From contig MU401683.1 in NCBI GenBank assembly GCA_022579005.1, positions 1 through 57,685 on the forward strand: a DNA stretch of 57,685 bases, read 5' to 3'. This DNA is from Poronia punctata. Taxonomy: Eukaryota; Ascomycota; Sordariomycetes; Xylariales; Xylariaceae. Shown here one piece after another: positions 21,267 through 32,109 of this stretch (its first letter is position 1; every line of letters begins with the position of its first letter). The notes below the pieces were generated by a model. The model had not been told where the DNA came from. It worked only from the letters and a program-made list of their open reading frames with translations, and ran no database searches. The position numbers and the translations under genes were made by a program.

Positions 21267-22187
21267 CTAGGCAGAAGCTGCTTCGTCCATACACCCCAAA
21301 GCATGACTTACACCCTGCCCCGTCGCCTCATCCCAGTCAATATCCTGTGCCGTCAAGAAGCCATCGCGCCACGTATCCCACATCTCAGTCGTCATCACCG
21401 TCCCCGGGTCATCTCCTCTCTTCCCAAACACCCGCTCATGCTTTACGTTTGCCAAAATCTTAGTTGCCGCATACTGCATCCATCTGCTAGCAACCCGCAT
21501 AGCCGCCTCGCCGCCTGTATTCGGGCTAAAGGCGTCCTTGAAAGCACGGATGGACCAGAACGAGAAATCCGTCTCTGGGATTCGCCCATCATCATCGTCT
21601 GCGGGAGCGGCAGCGCTGAGTTGTGCCAGAAAGGCAATTAGGTTCTCGTATTGGCTCGTTGCTAAAGTGGTCGCTTGCGGGTCAAGGACGTCTATTATTC
21701 CCGTAAGTAAGCGTTTTTCCCCCAAACAGAGTAAGCATTACGAGAGTTCCAACGCCTTTTCAACCGGGGACATACCAACTGCATTCCACTCGTCCGCGGC
21801 AATATAGCCAAGACAAGGGACGTCCGTCCACACTCGGTAACCGTCATGCGTCAGAGGCTTGCCCGTCGAGTTGACCAGCGCATTCTTTTGCAACCGGACG
21901 ACGAACTCGACGAGTCTGACTTGGTCCTCGGGCGCCGTGCGCTTCGCTATCTCGATTACGGACAGCGATGTGTGGTAAAGATGATCTCCTATCAAGCCTG
22001 GCTCAGCAGAGGCGGCGGCCCTGGTAAGGTCAAGAATCCGCTGGATGGCGTCTGTGACGGATGAAGTAGTAGGCTTCTGGACGAGTACGTTGATTGCTTG
22101 GAATTCGGGATATGCCGTGAGGTCCGCTGAATACGTCTCCCGGGCGCGTTCCCTTGCCGCGCGGGCTTCTTTGGAATCTAAACCCAT
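21267..22187 (-). CDS. DUF3632-type fungal protein
   Basis: The preferred model is exon 1 at 22187-21776 and exon 2 at 21691-21267, with an 84-nt intron (GTATGT...AATAG), giving 278 residues. Two further acceptors (CGCAAG at 21674 and TTTAG at 21662) keep the same phase, so the join may be 6 or 10 residues shorter. Without splicing the frame stops soon after the donor. The layout matches the fungal DUF3632 family as I know it: a helical N-terminal half, an ADEWNAV segment, an ENLIAFLAQLSAA segment, a FSFWSIRAFKDAF segment, and a C-terminal MWDTWRDGF segment. No biochemical role is known to me for that family. No signal peptide or membrane span is visible. Confidence 0.7.
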
Positions 22188-24139
22188 TGTACTGTGATGC
22201 GAATTGAAATATGAGTGGGAAATGAAACAGGAAGAACGTAATTTTTACCGCCAGATAAATTTCAGAGATAGGTAGAGAGTGTAAAAGTTAGGCTACCCGA
22301 GAAATGCGAGGAGACAGCCCCTTTGTTGATGATTATATAACGTCGGATTTCTTGATATTATTGTAAATAAGGGCATAAAGTAAAGTTTCACTCAACTGAA
22401 TAAAATAGCAGAAAGGATTATAACTTTACGTCATATTATACATCCCGTTCGGATCGCATGTAACACAATCTATTAATATATTCAAGGTAGTATTAGTCAG
22501 ACGCCGTGCGTCATGCAGGAATGTAAGATCCGGCAAAGGGAGCGATTGGCGCTAGGTGGGATTTCCAACGCAACTAGAACTTAATATTAGTTACCACCAT
22601 CCAGGCCATGTTAAATGTCGAGCTGAGTTAATCCATATATTCTTGAGCAAATCGTTTTCGAAAATATACTTCTTATTGACTATCAGAGTATTTTACATGT
22701 CTGCAAATAGCAGACTTGTTTTGAAGCCAGATCATGGAAAATGCAACAGTAGGTCTCTGCGACTTTACAAAATATATACTGGTCAAATAGTATCCAAAAT
22801 ATGATGCGATTGTGTTTATTGACTTGCGTTGAGAAGTTGTTTCGACGTGGGGCGGACAGAACGCGTCTTTTCTATTTTTCAAGCCAAGTCTTATCATTCT
22901 CGACCCAAGTCCCGAACATGGTGCCCCTAAGTTTATAACATGCACTCCCTGATACTGTAATACTACTGGACGATATTGTAGCGTTTGATATCTCGACTTG
23001 TTGCTAACGGTTTTACGAACACAGTGGAAATCTTACGCTGGAATAGTGATCATCACCGCACAATTTACCTTACGCTCCCCTCCACTGTTGCCTTGAATGG
23101 AAAGCTTAGTATAGCTCGTACACTGGTAAGCACACAGCCAACCAGATGACGTAGCTATATAGAGAAGGAGTTTAGGGGTTCCTAATGTAGATTGATATTC
23201 ACACAGTGCTCGTTCAGGTCTAAGTTAGGAAGAGTAAGGATAATTACATACCTAGGTACGTATACATATTGCAACAGGATTTATTTACATTGCTAAGAAA
23301 TAAACATCAGGGTGTGTAGAGACGGAGACTCAGTTTACCTAATTGTGTAACAAAGCGACAAGTATTGTATCGGATTTTGTGGAATGCGGCTGATGTAAGC
23401 CTTCTCCGAGTGGGTCTTACCAGTTGACATAATCCTCTGGAATCACACAGTTTGGGAGATCGTCGGCTGAGCCTCTTCCTCATCTCTGCCTGTCGTCGAA
23501 AATCTACGACGACAAATGTCGAGGTGATGCAATAAGATGACCAAATGTAACACTGCTGACAATCCTGTCTCTATCTGATGTTTCAACAAAGTCAAGCATA
23601 TAATCCTTTCAACCAAATCTTTCTGTTTATGACGAAACCTCGAGCCGCAACGTCCAGGATGGTTTGTAAGTAAATACGCCTATTCCAAACAATCAACTCC
23701 TCTCCATCGTGCAATAACAGTGTCGTTTACACACAAAAAGTTATTAATAATATTAGTAATTTCGAGTACCAATGTCAGACGATCGTCAAAGATCTTCAAC
23801 GATCGCTCGGTATTGTAAGAAGTGATACCTACTTGGTGGTAATCAATAGCAGTACCGTAGTTTGCGAAGCCGGTAACCTCAGTTATTTTTAGAATTAAAC
23901 CCAATTGTATCTACAATGTCACCAAAAGGGGGGCATATGTACAGAGAATGCCCATAATCTTCTCTTTGGGTTACGAGAAGAGCAAATGAAGTTATAAAGG
24001 ACGTCGGGATCCCCAACAATACCACGTTTTTGAAGCAAGCCAACAACGACCTTTTATTCCCAAACCCTGAAAAACTCACTCCAATCATAACCACTTAGCC
24101 TGCGTTTCTCAATCCGAAACGTCCAAAAGTCAACTCAAT
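22188..24139. other. Gene-poor intergenic region
   Basis: About 2 kb without a convincing gene. Short ORFs on both strands lack recognisable domains. The sequence is mildly AT-rich. The right end is the promoter and leader of the secreted RNase-like gene. Confidence 0.45.
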
Positions 24140-24613
24140 ATGTTGTCCTTCGCCAAGCCAGCCATCCTCCTTTACCTCGCGGCTACCGCAGTCGCCTCCC
24201 CCACCTTCGAGCTCGTCGCCAGGGCCAAGGTTCCAGACTTCCTCGACTGTGACAATACGCCATGGACCGGGGACCAGATCAGAGCATCTTTGCGGCAATC
24301 CAAGGCGCTCGGGAACGGAGGTTTTGCTTATCCAAAGGGTTTTGGAAACAAGGACGCGAAGGGGAACCCGATTTTCGCCGCCCAAGGGAATTTGTGGGAA
24401 TTTCCTCTGACCGATCCAGTGTGGTACAATAGTAAGTGATGTATCTCATCTCCTTTTTTCTGTTACGTTCCTGCATGACTGACAGACTGGGGCTTCCTTT
24501 CTTTTTTAGACAATGTGCCGGGTACTTACCGGGTCATTATGAAAGATGATTACTCTTATGTCGGAGTCACCAACAAGGATGGTGGCACCGGAGGTACCGT
24601 TCACAAGTGCTAG
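24140..24613 (+). CDS. Small secreted RNase N1/T1-family protein
   Basis: The exons are 24140-24431 and 24510-24613, with a 78-nt intron (GTAAGT...TTTTAG), giving 131 residues. A clear signal peptide spans about residues 1-19 and ends at AVAS. The mature part has one Cys near its start and one as the last residue, well placed for a disulfide. Spacing of EFPL, TYRVI and TVHKC matches the Glu, Arg and His catalytic residues of guanyl-specific fungal ribonucleases (RNase T1 numbering 58, 77 and 92). It is therefore predicted to be an extracellular ribonuclease, or a derived RNase-like effector as found in plant-associated fungi. Whether it is active or toxic cannot be read from sequence. It sits in gene-poor DNA, a common setting for effectors. 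Confidence 0.85.
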
Positions 24614-24856
24614 TAATACCGTGGAGCGAGCTTCTTGGGAACAAGTTCTCCGCATCTGAATTATGTGAGGGACTCAGGGAGTTTGGATATAATAGCCTGC
24701 TGCGCCTATTCTCTTGTTTTCATACGTTCCTTATCGCATTCTTTAACATTTTCAATACCAATATGTTCGTCTACACTATATCCAGTGGTCTAATGACGCC
24801 CGTGATTCCTCTGAAATAACCTCAATGGTGCCTGAAATACTAGCTAGGCTACCTCT

Positions 24857-26588
24857 TTAGGTTATATACTTTTTTAGACCCCTCAGTCTTTCTTTCGCAG
24901 TCTCAAGCACTTCATCCTCCTTGCAGACCGCAAAGCGCATGTAATCCTCCGCGATCCAAGTGTTAGGGTCGGTGTAGAATTCCGTGGGCGGGATAGCCGC
25001 GACACCGACTTCGTGGATGAGGAACCAGGCGAGCTTGAAGTCCCGCGGGCGGCTGGCCACATGGGGCGGGAAAGGATAGCCCTCGGGCAACTTGACCTTG
25101 GACATGTTCACCATGACGAAATACCCGCCCTCCGGGTCCGTGTAGGGAAGCCCTAGCTCATCCCAAATGGCGTTGAATCGTTTTATCTTTGCTTTCATGT
25201 CGTCGACAGTCGTATCCCAAAAGCCTTGCGACTCAGCCTGCTCAAATCCTAAGACGAAGTGTTAGATCGCCATCTGCCAATAGCATGGAAGACTACAAAG
25301 GGTCCCAAAACCACCTACCGACTGCGCAAGCCTCTTGCAACGGCGATACCGAAGAGTAGCAAATGCGAGTGTGCGCTGCTGATACATATTGAATCAGATG
25401 CGCGGGTCCCATTAACCAACCTAAGCACACTTTGTCAGCCACCTCATCCATCACACCGGTCCTCTAAGCGATACTGGGGCGCGATCACGTACCAACTCTC
25501 CACCCGGTAGCGTAGAAGTTCTTGCCCGCTGAACCCACAGTGAGAGTCAAGTTCTCGATCTCCGGAGACAAAGTCGCAATACGTGTGAAGGGCACATAGT
25601 ACAGTCTGTCATAAACCTCATCAGACAGGATGATGATCTCGTTCTTGACGCAAAGATCGCCTATGCGTTGGAGCTCGTCTTTTGAAAAGACCTTGCCGAC
25701 CGGGTTGTCTGTTGATGATCAGTCATGTTCATCTTCCTTCGATATACACTCGAGTCGGAATAGGAAAAGTAACTCACGTGGTGTGTTGATGACAATCATC
25801 TTTGTCTTGGGTGTGATGGCTGCCTCCAATTTCTCGAAATCTACAGTCCATTCGGCCGAAGATGAAGTTCGCTCTCCACCATCTTTAGGGGGGCTCAGGG
25901 GAACATAGACGATCTTGCCACCAGGCATCTCAATGTTGCTTATGTATCTAGACGCCATCTCTCAGCACATGCTCGGAGAAATAGTTTGAGAAGCAACTCA
26001 ACGTACTGATCGAAGAAGGGTTCGAAAATGATGACTTCATCACCCGGTTCAATGAAGGCCATAAAGGCGCTTAGCATACCCTCATTAGCACCCGTCGTGA
26101 TGGTGACCTCGGTGTCCGGGTCCAACTTGCGGCCCCAGAAAGGGGAATAGGCGTCGGAAATGGCCTTCTTTAGCCGTGGGCGGCCCTTAGTCGGACTGTA
26201 CTGGTTGCAATCGACGCGGTCCAGGGCCGCCTTGGCGGCATTGATGATGAAGTCTGGTGGGTTGTAGCCAAAGAAACCTTGACCCATGTTCACAATCGGT
26301 TGAACAGGGGAAGCTGCCGCAGCCTCGTTGATGATGGACCTTTTACCCCGCTATTAGCAAATACATGCACTGTTGCGAGGATATGTTCTCATGAGATGCC
26401 ATTATATCTCACCAGACATCCTGCCTTTGGCCGGCCACCCGAGCAGCCGGCTTCAGCTTTTCTGAGAGTGCCATGGGCGTATGAAATCTCCGATAAGCAC
26501 CTGGCAACTGCTGTAAGTTTGGCGTAACGCGGAAGGCCCTGCCAAGAGGTAAGAGTTTCGAGTAATAAGGTTTAATGGAGATCCCCAT
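24857..26588 (-). CDS. Kynurenine aminotransferase-like class I PLP aminotransferase
   Basis: Six exons fit by frame and conservation: 26588-26413, 26339-26007, 25947-25778, 25708-25493, 25420-25319 and 25248-24857. The introns are 59-73 nt. From the ATG at 26474 the protein has 424 residues, the usual family length. An in-frame ATG at 26588 adds 38 residues with seven basic or His residues and no acidic ones, ending RRFHTP, a typical mitochondrial presequence. Family signatures are RVAGQRQDVW, INMGQGFFGY-type N-terminus (here VNMGQGFFGY), NQYSPTKGRPRLKKA, TGANEGM, INTPHNPVGKVF, LSDEVYDRLYY and SAGKNFYATGWRVGW with the PLP lysine (K251 of the short form). This is the BNA3/KYAT group: transamination of kynurenine to kynurenic acid and glutamine/cysteine-conjugate chemistry. 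Two starts would allow cytosolic and mitochondrial forms. It is divergent from the Dsc3 gene. Confidence 0.93.
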
Positions 26589-27209
26589 CTACACTTTTAA
26601 GTTTGGGGGTAAATAAGTCTTAACCTTCCAACAGCTGGCCCGCAACTTATGATGGTTCCGATCCCCCACTTTCTAGATGTCGAGCTTTTGCGTGTCCAAT
26701 TCACACATCCGGAGCCGACAGACATACAGGTCGGATGCTATTCGTTGGTGACATACGCTTCCGTGATCGGACATTGAAACGAAATGTGTGTGGAGAGAGG
26801 TCGTCAATGTAGACTATCCAAAGCACGTCATTTATCGGTACGAGCCGCCGCACTACAGTATGCTGGTAGGGTCATGTATCGCCCACTATTTACCGATTTT
26901 AGTACAGCCACAAAGTTGAGTCTGGAGATAGCGGTGATCCACTAAGATCTTATTGGTCTCATCCTCTGCCAGATGCGACTTCAACTCTACGTACGATGCA
27001 CCTACTGGCAACTGGCACTGCAACATCGCGAAGTAATCATTTTGGTAACAACGCTTACCAAGAGGTGTTCTTATGTACAAATGCAATTCATGTTTCGTCA
27101 CTGAGAATAGGAAAAATAAATCGGATTTAATGACCTGAACTCGAAACTCCCAAATCGCGCGTCATCCCCAGCAACCCAACGTAACGCATCCAATGCCTCT
27201 CTTCCCAAC
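26589..27209. promoter_or_regulatory. Divergent promoter between aminotransferase and Dsc3 genes
   Basis: This 621-base spacer lies between genes transcribed away from each other. No ORF is convincing. The left end serves the longer aminotransferase start at 26588. No specific regulatory motif can be assigned. Confidence 0.5.
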
Positions 27210-28199
27210 ATGACGACACCCAAACCCAAGGGAGGCAGCAACCTGGCCTCACCACCCCCCTTACTCCTAACAATCCGCTTCAGCGCCGCGCTTCCCGACC
27301 TAGAACTCGACATCCCCCGACCAGCCGCCACAACGGTCGTCTCCCTCAAACATCTAATCCGATCCCGTCTCGAAAAAGCCCAAGCCCGTCGACGCCTCCG
27401 CTTCATCCACGGCGGCAAGATCCTTCCAGACACGGCAGTTCTCAGCTCTGTCCTACGCGCTCTTCCTCCTCCCCCTCCCCCACCATCATCCACACAACAA
27501 AAACACCGCAGCGAAAACGAAAATGAAGAAAACAACAAGGGAAAAGGAAAATCAGTCCCCGGACGTCCGGAACCCGCCCCGCGCATCTACGTAAACTGCA
27601 GTATAGGCGATGAATTGACGCCCAGCGAGCTAGAGATCGAGGCGCAGGCCGCCGCGCTCCCACCGCCATCTTCTTCTCATCCTTCGCGCCCATCTCCGCC
27701 TTCCAAGCCCGGTCTGAGCTTATCAACCACAACGACCACGACGAGATCCGCCCCGCGGGGCTTCGATAGATTACTTTCAGCAGGGTTTACCGCGTCCGAA
27801 GTAAACCAGCTGCGTCTGCAGTTCCGGAGTATTCACTCGTCGCGGTATACGCCCGACACGCTGCCGAGTCCGGACTCGTTCCGGCGCATGGAAGATTCGT
27901 GGATCGATGATAATGGTGCTGCGGTGCCTGCGTCCATGGGGAATCCCGGTGATAATAACGCTGGCGGTATGTTCGGTATGGGCGGTGGTGGGACTGATAG
28001 CGATGAGGTCGGGCTCGTGGCTATGATTGATGTTTTGATACGTGGAGTCATCACCGGCTTCATCTGGCCGCTCGGCAGTGCCGGTTGGCTAATCCGTGAA
28101 GAAGGCATGTCGAGCGATCGATGGCGCTTCATGGTTGGCGTGGGCGTTTTGTTCAGTGTCTTAATCGGTTTTATCCGCGCCATTTCCGGTGACAAGTGA
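27210..28199 (+). CDS. dsc3: Dsc E3 ubiquitin ligase complex subunit 3 (ubiquitin-like + DUF2407)
   Basis: An ORF of 329 residues. The N-terminus (about 20-85) is a ubiquitin-like domain (LLLTIRFSAALPDLELDI, RRLRFIHGGKILPD), followed by a Pro-rich insert and IYVNCSIGDELTP. The conserved DUF2407 segment RGFDRLLSAGFTASEVNQLR leads to two C-terminal transmembrane spans (about 267-290 and 303-325). This matches Dsc3/DscC, a subunit of the Golgi/endosome Dsc E3 ligase that triggers SREBP cleavage and membrane-protein degradation in fungi. The stop TGA overlaps a consensus donor (AA|GTGAGT at 28196). Splicing to CTGCAG at 28261 (66 nt) would extend the protein by about 39 residues in frame, so the true C-terminus is uncertain. 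It is convergent with the MTR4 gene. Confidence 0.88.
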   Translation: MTTPKPKGGSNLASPPPLLLTIRFSAALPDLELDIPRPAATTVVSLKHLIRSRLEKAQARRRLRFIHGGKILPDTAVLSSVLRALPPPPPPPSSTQQKHRSENENEENNKGKGKSVPGRPEPAPRIYVNCSIGDELTPSELEIEAQAAALPPPSSSHPSRPSPPSKPGLSLSTTTTTTRSAPRGFDRLLSAGFTASEVNQLRLQFRSIHSSRYTPDTLPSPDSFRRMEDSWIDDNGAAVPASMGNPGDNNAGGMFGMGGGGTDSDEVGLVAMIDVLIRGVITGFIWPLGSAGWLIREEGMSSDRWRFMVGVGVLFSVLIGFIRAISGDK

Positions 28200-28733
28200 G
28201 TTGCCAAAGGCAACTGTGTTGGCTTCCACAAGTATATTATACCCAAAATTAAATTCTGCAGGGGAACGGCGTTCAAGGAAGCATCTATGGGCGTTATATG
28301 GGATACTGTTTTCTTACTAGACTTACCTCGGCACAAAGTCACATTTCAAAGATCGAAGGAACCAAACAGGAGGCTTTGAGCATCGCCAACGGCGGCGATG
28401 CTCCGTTTTTCTATCTAATGGATGCGTCCGCCTCATGGCTTCGGAGTCATCAAACAATATCATAACCAGGAAAGGAAAAATATAACCCGCATTACATCCT
28501 TCTCCTCTACCGGTGACTTTTGGGCTTGAACTAAGTGGTATCCCGCCAATGAAACTCCGTGTGTACATAGAAGGTGGAAAATCATTCGTTATAATCCATG
28601 CCGGGAGCGGCGGCACATAAGGCCTACTACGTAGGGACTTGCAAAGTCACTATTTCATAGACTCTCATGCGCCGCCGCTCTTATGATGTTCAAATGTAAC
28701 GTATATCAGCTCGGGGCGGCGTAGTGGGTCCAA
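28200..28733. other. Convergent 3' intergenic region
   Basis: A 534-base gap between Dsc3 and MTR4, tail to tail. The first 180 bases could be a last exon of Dsc3 if the 66-nt intron at 28196-28261 is used. Otherwise I see only untranslated sequence. Confidence 0.5.
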
Positions 28734-31700
28734 CTAAAGGTATAGAGACTGGGCGGCCACGATGTCGCGACGAATCTTGGTCAAGCTTTCCTCAAATTTG
28801 CCTTGCAGATCGTCGCTGCCCATGACCTTGGCGGCCTGGGCCATCTGTCGCAGGAGTTCTTCAAGGCGGCGGAACAGACGGATCAAGGAGCCTTCGTAGA
28901 CACCCGTCATTTTGCTGGTGGCGATGTTAGCGACACATTTGGGAACATAGTTCGGTAGTCAAGCTGGTCGGGAAGGGAAATACGTACCAAACTTCAGCAA
29001 ACGACTTTCCGTTGGCCCAAGCATAGACCGTTTCCATCAACTGGTACTTGAGACTTTGGACGTATTCATCCTCATTGACCTCAAGTTTGCTCTCTTGGCT
29101 GACCTTGGCAATTATGCGAGCTTGACTTTGAATCTGAGAGAAAGGCTTCATGAGCTCTTCGGGGAGGGCCGGAGCCTCGACTCTCTCCTCGAAAATAAAT
29201 ACGCTAAGAACAGCGGCAATGAGCTCGGGGGAGAGCTCATTGAAGAATCGGTTGAATAACAACTCGGATAAAAGAAGTTCGTGACCCTCCGTTGAGGAAA
29301 TCTCACAGGCCACACGAGCTTTCATCTGGACAACTTCACCCTCGTTGATAAACCCTAGACGTCGTAGTACTCGTTTTCTCGACTTCAGCTCATCCAACTG
29401 GGCGATAGAGTGGGCCTTGGCGATTTTTTTCTTAAGAGCCTTAATCTGATCGGTGAGGGCAATCTTGTTCGAGTACTGCTCCCACAGATCCGGAAGAAGT
29501 GGCGAGCCATGCAACGGGTTGGAAAGCAAGCGAGACTCTAAAACCTCAATCTTCCGGAGTAGTTTCTTGAAAGAATCATCCGTAATGTTCATATTTTCGA
29601 TAGGGTCCAAAATGGGCAGACCATCGGGGAAACGTCGTTCTACCTCTATCAGGGACTTTAATACCTGGGTACGAACCGACTCGACGTCTTCTCGTGAGCT
29701 CAGATTCTTAGGCATGAAAACACGGAGCGAACTAATCGCCTTGATGCAGGTAAGCATACAAGGAACAGCTTCAAAAATGGCTTCATGATCAGGTTTGCTC
29801 GGCTCAGAGCCGACCGGCATCTCGGTGGAAGGATGAGCGGGACCGAAGGGGTCACAATCAGGGGCGAGTCGAAGATAAACATCGATGAAGTAACTCTCCT
29901 GTTGCTCGTACTCCTTTTCGCCGAACTTTGGTTCCTTGCGTTTGGTCGAATTGATTACCACGCCCCACCCAAAGTCTTTTCCGGTCTTGGGGTTTGTGAT
30001 TTGAACCAGACGTCCGGGTTGCAGGAATTCCATGCAGTGGTCTGGGTGTTGAATCACATAGAGCATGTCCTTGGTATATGTCGTGATTTGCTGGCGGAGA
30101 CTATAATAATCCTTGACGGTGGCCTCGTCTGGAATCACCATCTCATCACGATCCCTCTGTAGCCTCATCAATTCTTGTTCGAGTGAAGCAACGCCAGCGG
30201 TATTCTGGAACTGGAAAAAGCAATTCTCCAACATGAAATCAGGGGAAATAGCTTCGATGCGTAGCAAATTCAAGACCATGTTGTAACCGAGATGGAAAGC
30301 CGAGTTGAGGCGGTCTTGTTGGCCAACAACAACAGACTTGGCTGTTTCTGGTTCCAGTTTATCGTCCACCATCATGATGACAATACCGCGCTCATCAAGA
30401 CCTCGACGACCAGCACGTCCAGACATTTGGATGTACTCAGATGGAGTGAGAGGACGGACGGACACGCCGTCAAACTTGGTGACTTTGGTGAAGACGACTG
30501 TTCGCGCAGGCATGTTCAATCCAATGGAGAAAGTTTCCGTCGCAAAAAGCACCTTGATAAGCCCTTCCTGGAATAGAATCTCGATGGTCTCCTTGAGGAT
30601 TGGGAGCAGACCGGAGTGATGTACTCCTATGCCCTTCTCCAGCAGTGGGAGGATATTTTGGATCTGAGGAAGTTCACGATCTTCCTCTGACAGAGACTCG
30701 ATGGCACTGGTAAAGACCTTGCGCACCATTGCCTTTTCACTCTCATCGTTGAAGACGTATTTCGACGTATGAACAGCATAAGCCTCGCACTCCCTCTTAC
30801 TAAAACTGAACACAATAACCGGATTGAAATTCTTGCTCATGATCATCTTGACAATCTTTTGAATGTCTGCTTGCTCGCTGCTCTGCTTTCCTTTGAAGTT
30901 CTTCTTGTTCTTGCCTTTGCCCACTTGCTTAGCGTTGGGGTCATTAGCTTCGGCAGCCTTTCGATCTTCAATCACTTGCATCGTCTTGTTAAAGTTGGCC
31001 TCGCGGAAAACGCCCTTCTCGTCAACAACAAGGAATATTCCCGATCCACCAGCAGGGAAGAAGTAGTTTTGCAACGGCGTGGGACGGAAATCCGTGTAAA
31101 CGACGTGGCAGGCCTGGCGATGGATCTTTGCGATCCATTCAGCGAACTGGAAGGCGTTTGGAATAGTGGCAGATAAGAAGACATATCGCACTTTATCTGG
31201 AAGCAGAATAATGGTTTCCTCCCAGACCACGCCACGCGACTTGTCTCGCATGTAGTGAATCTCGTCGAAGACTACCCAAGCAACTTCTCGCATGATCTCC
31301 GATCCTCGGTACAACATAGACCGCAGAATCTCTGTTGTCATGACCAGACAACTAGCAGTCGGATTTATCGTGACGTCACCCGTCATAAGACCAACATCGC
31401 CAAAGGCTTCATTGAACTCGCGATATTTCTGGTTGCTCAAGGCTTTGATCGGGCTGGTATAGATGACACGCTGGTTCTTCTTCAGGCATTGTGCAATGGC
31501 GTATTCGGCAACGACAGTCTTTCCAGCACTGGTGTGGGCAGAAACCAGCACGCTTTCGTCTCGTTCGATCGAAGAGATAGAGATGCGCTGGAAGGGATCA
31601 AGCGTGAAGGGCCACGTTCGAGCAGGCTTCTCTGGTGCTTTGTGTTCGGAAAGTGGGACGTATTCATAGTCTAGATCCGGCGGGAGTGCAACTTGATGCT

Positions 31701-32109
31701 GAATGTTGTGTTGCAGGACAAGCGACGACTCTTCTTTTGTAGCCGCGAATCCGGCTGCAGCCGCAACCTCTCTGGACTCGGCAGTTTCGAAGGTATCGGT
31801 TAATACAGGTTCCGCAACGCCGTCCTTACGCCGCCGTTTGCTATCCCCCTGTTCATCTGTTGCTTCTTCCTCAACCATGCCATCTTCGGGTGACACTGGG
31901 TTTACATCGGTCATGACGACCTCTGGGACAGCTGCTGCAGGAGTAGCTTCGCCGGAGCCATTTTTAATGCCACCGTCAGCCTTGCGCTTCTTGCTCTTCT
32001 TGTCCCTCCTCCTTGATTTCTGAGCTTTTGGCGGAGATGTCTCGACATCGGCGCCAGCTTTCTTGTCGGAGGGCTGCTCAGAAAAGACGTCAAAAAGATC
32101 GTCGTCCAT
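28734..32109 (-). CDS. mtr4: Ski2-like RNA helicase Mtr4 (nuclear exosome cofactor)
   Basis: Two exons, 32109-28988 and 28914-28734, with a 73-nt intron (GTACGT...CACCAG), give 1100 residues, close to yeast Mtr4 (1073). The N-terminus is Lys/Arg/Glu-rich with NLS-like runs. Helicase motifs are visible: Walker A AHTSAGKT (191-198), the DEIH box (282-285), SAT (313-315), and QMSGRAGRRG in the second RecA domain. The arch/KOW insertion (LQPGRLVQITNPKTG) and the C-terminal helical DSHCT-type domain follow, ending DIVAAQSLYL. Mtr4 unwinds RNA and feeds it to the nuclear exosome, within TRAMP and related complexes. Intron removal is needed to reach the conserved CKMTGVYEGS segment. Promoter signals are not obvious in the 5' region. 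Confidence 0.97.
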
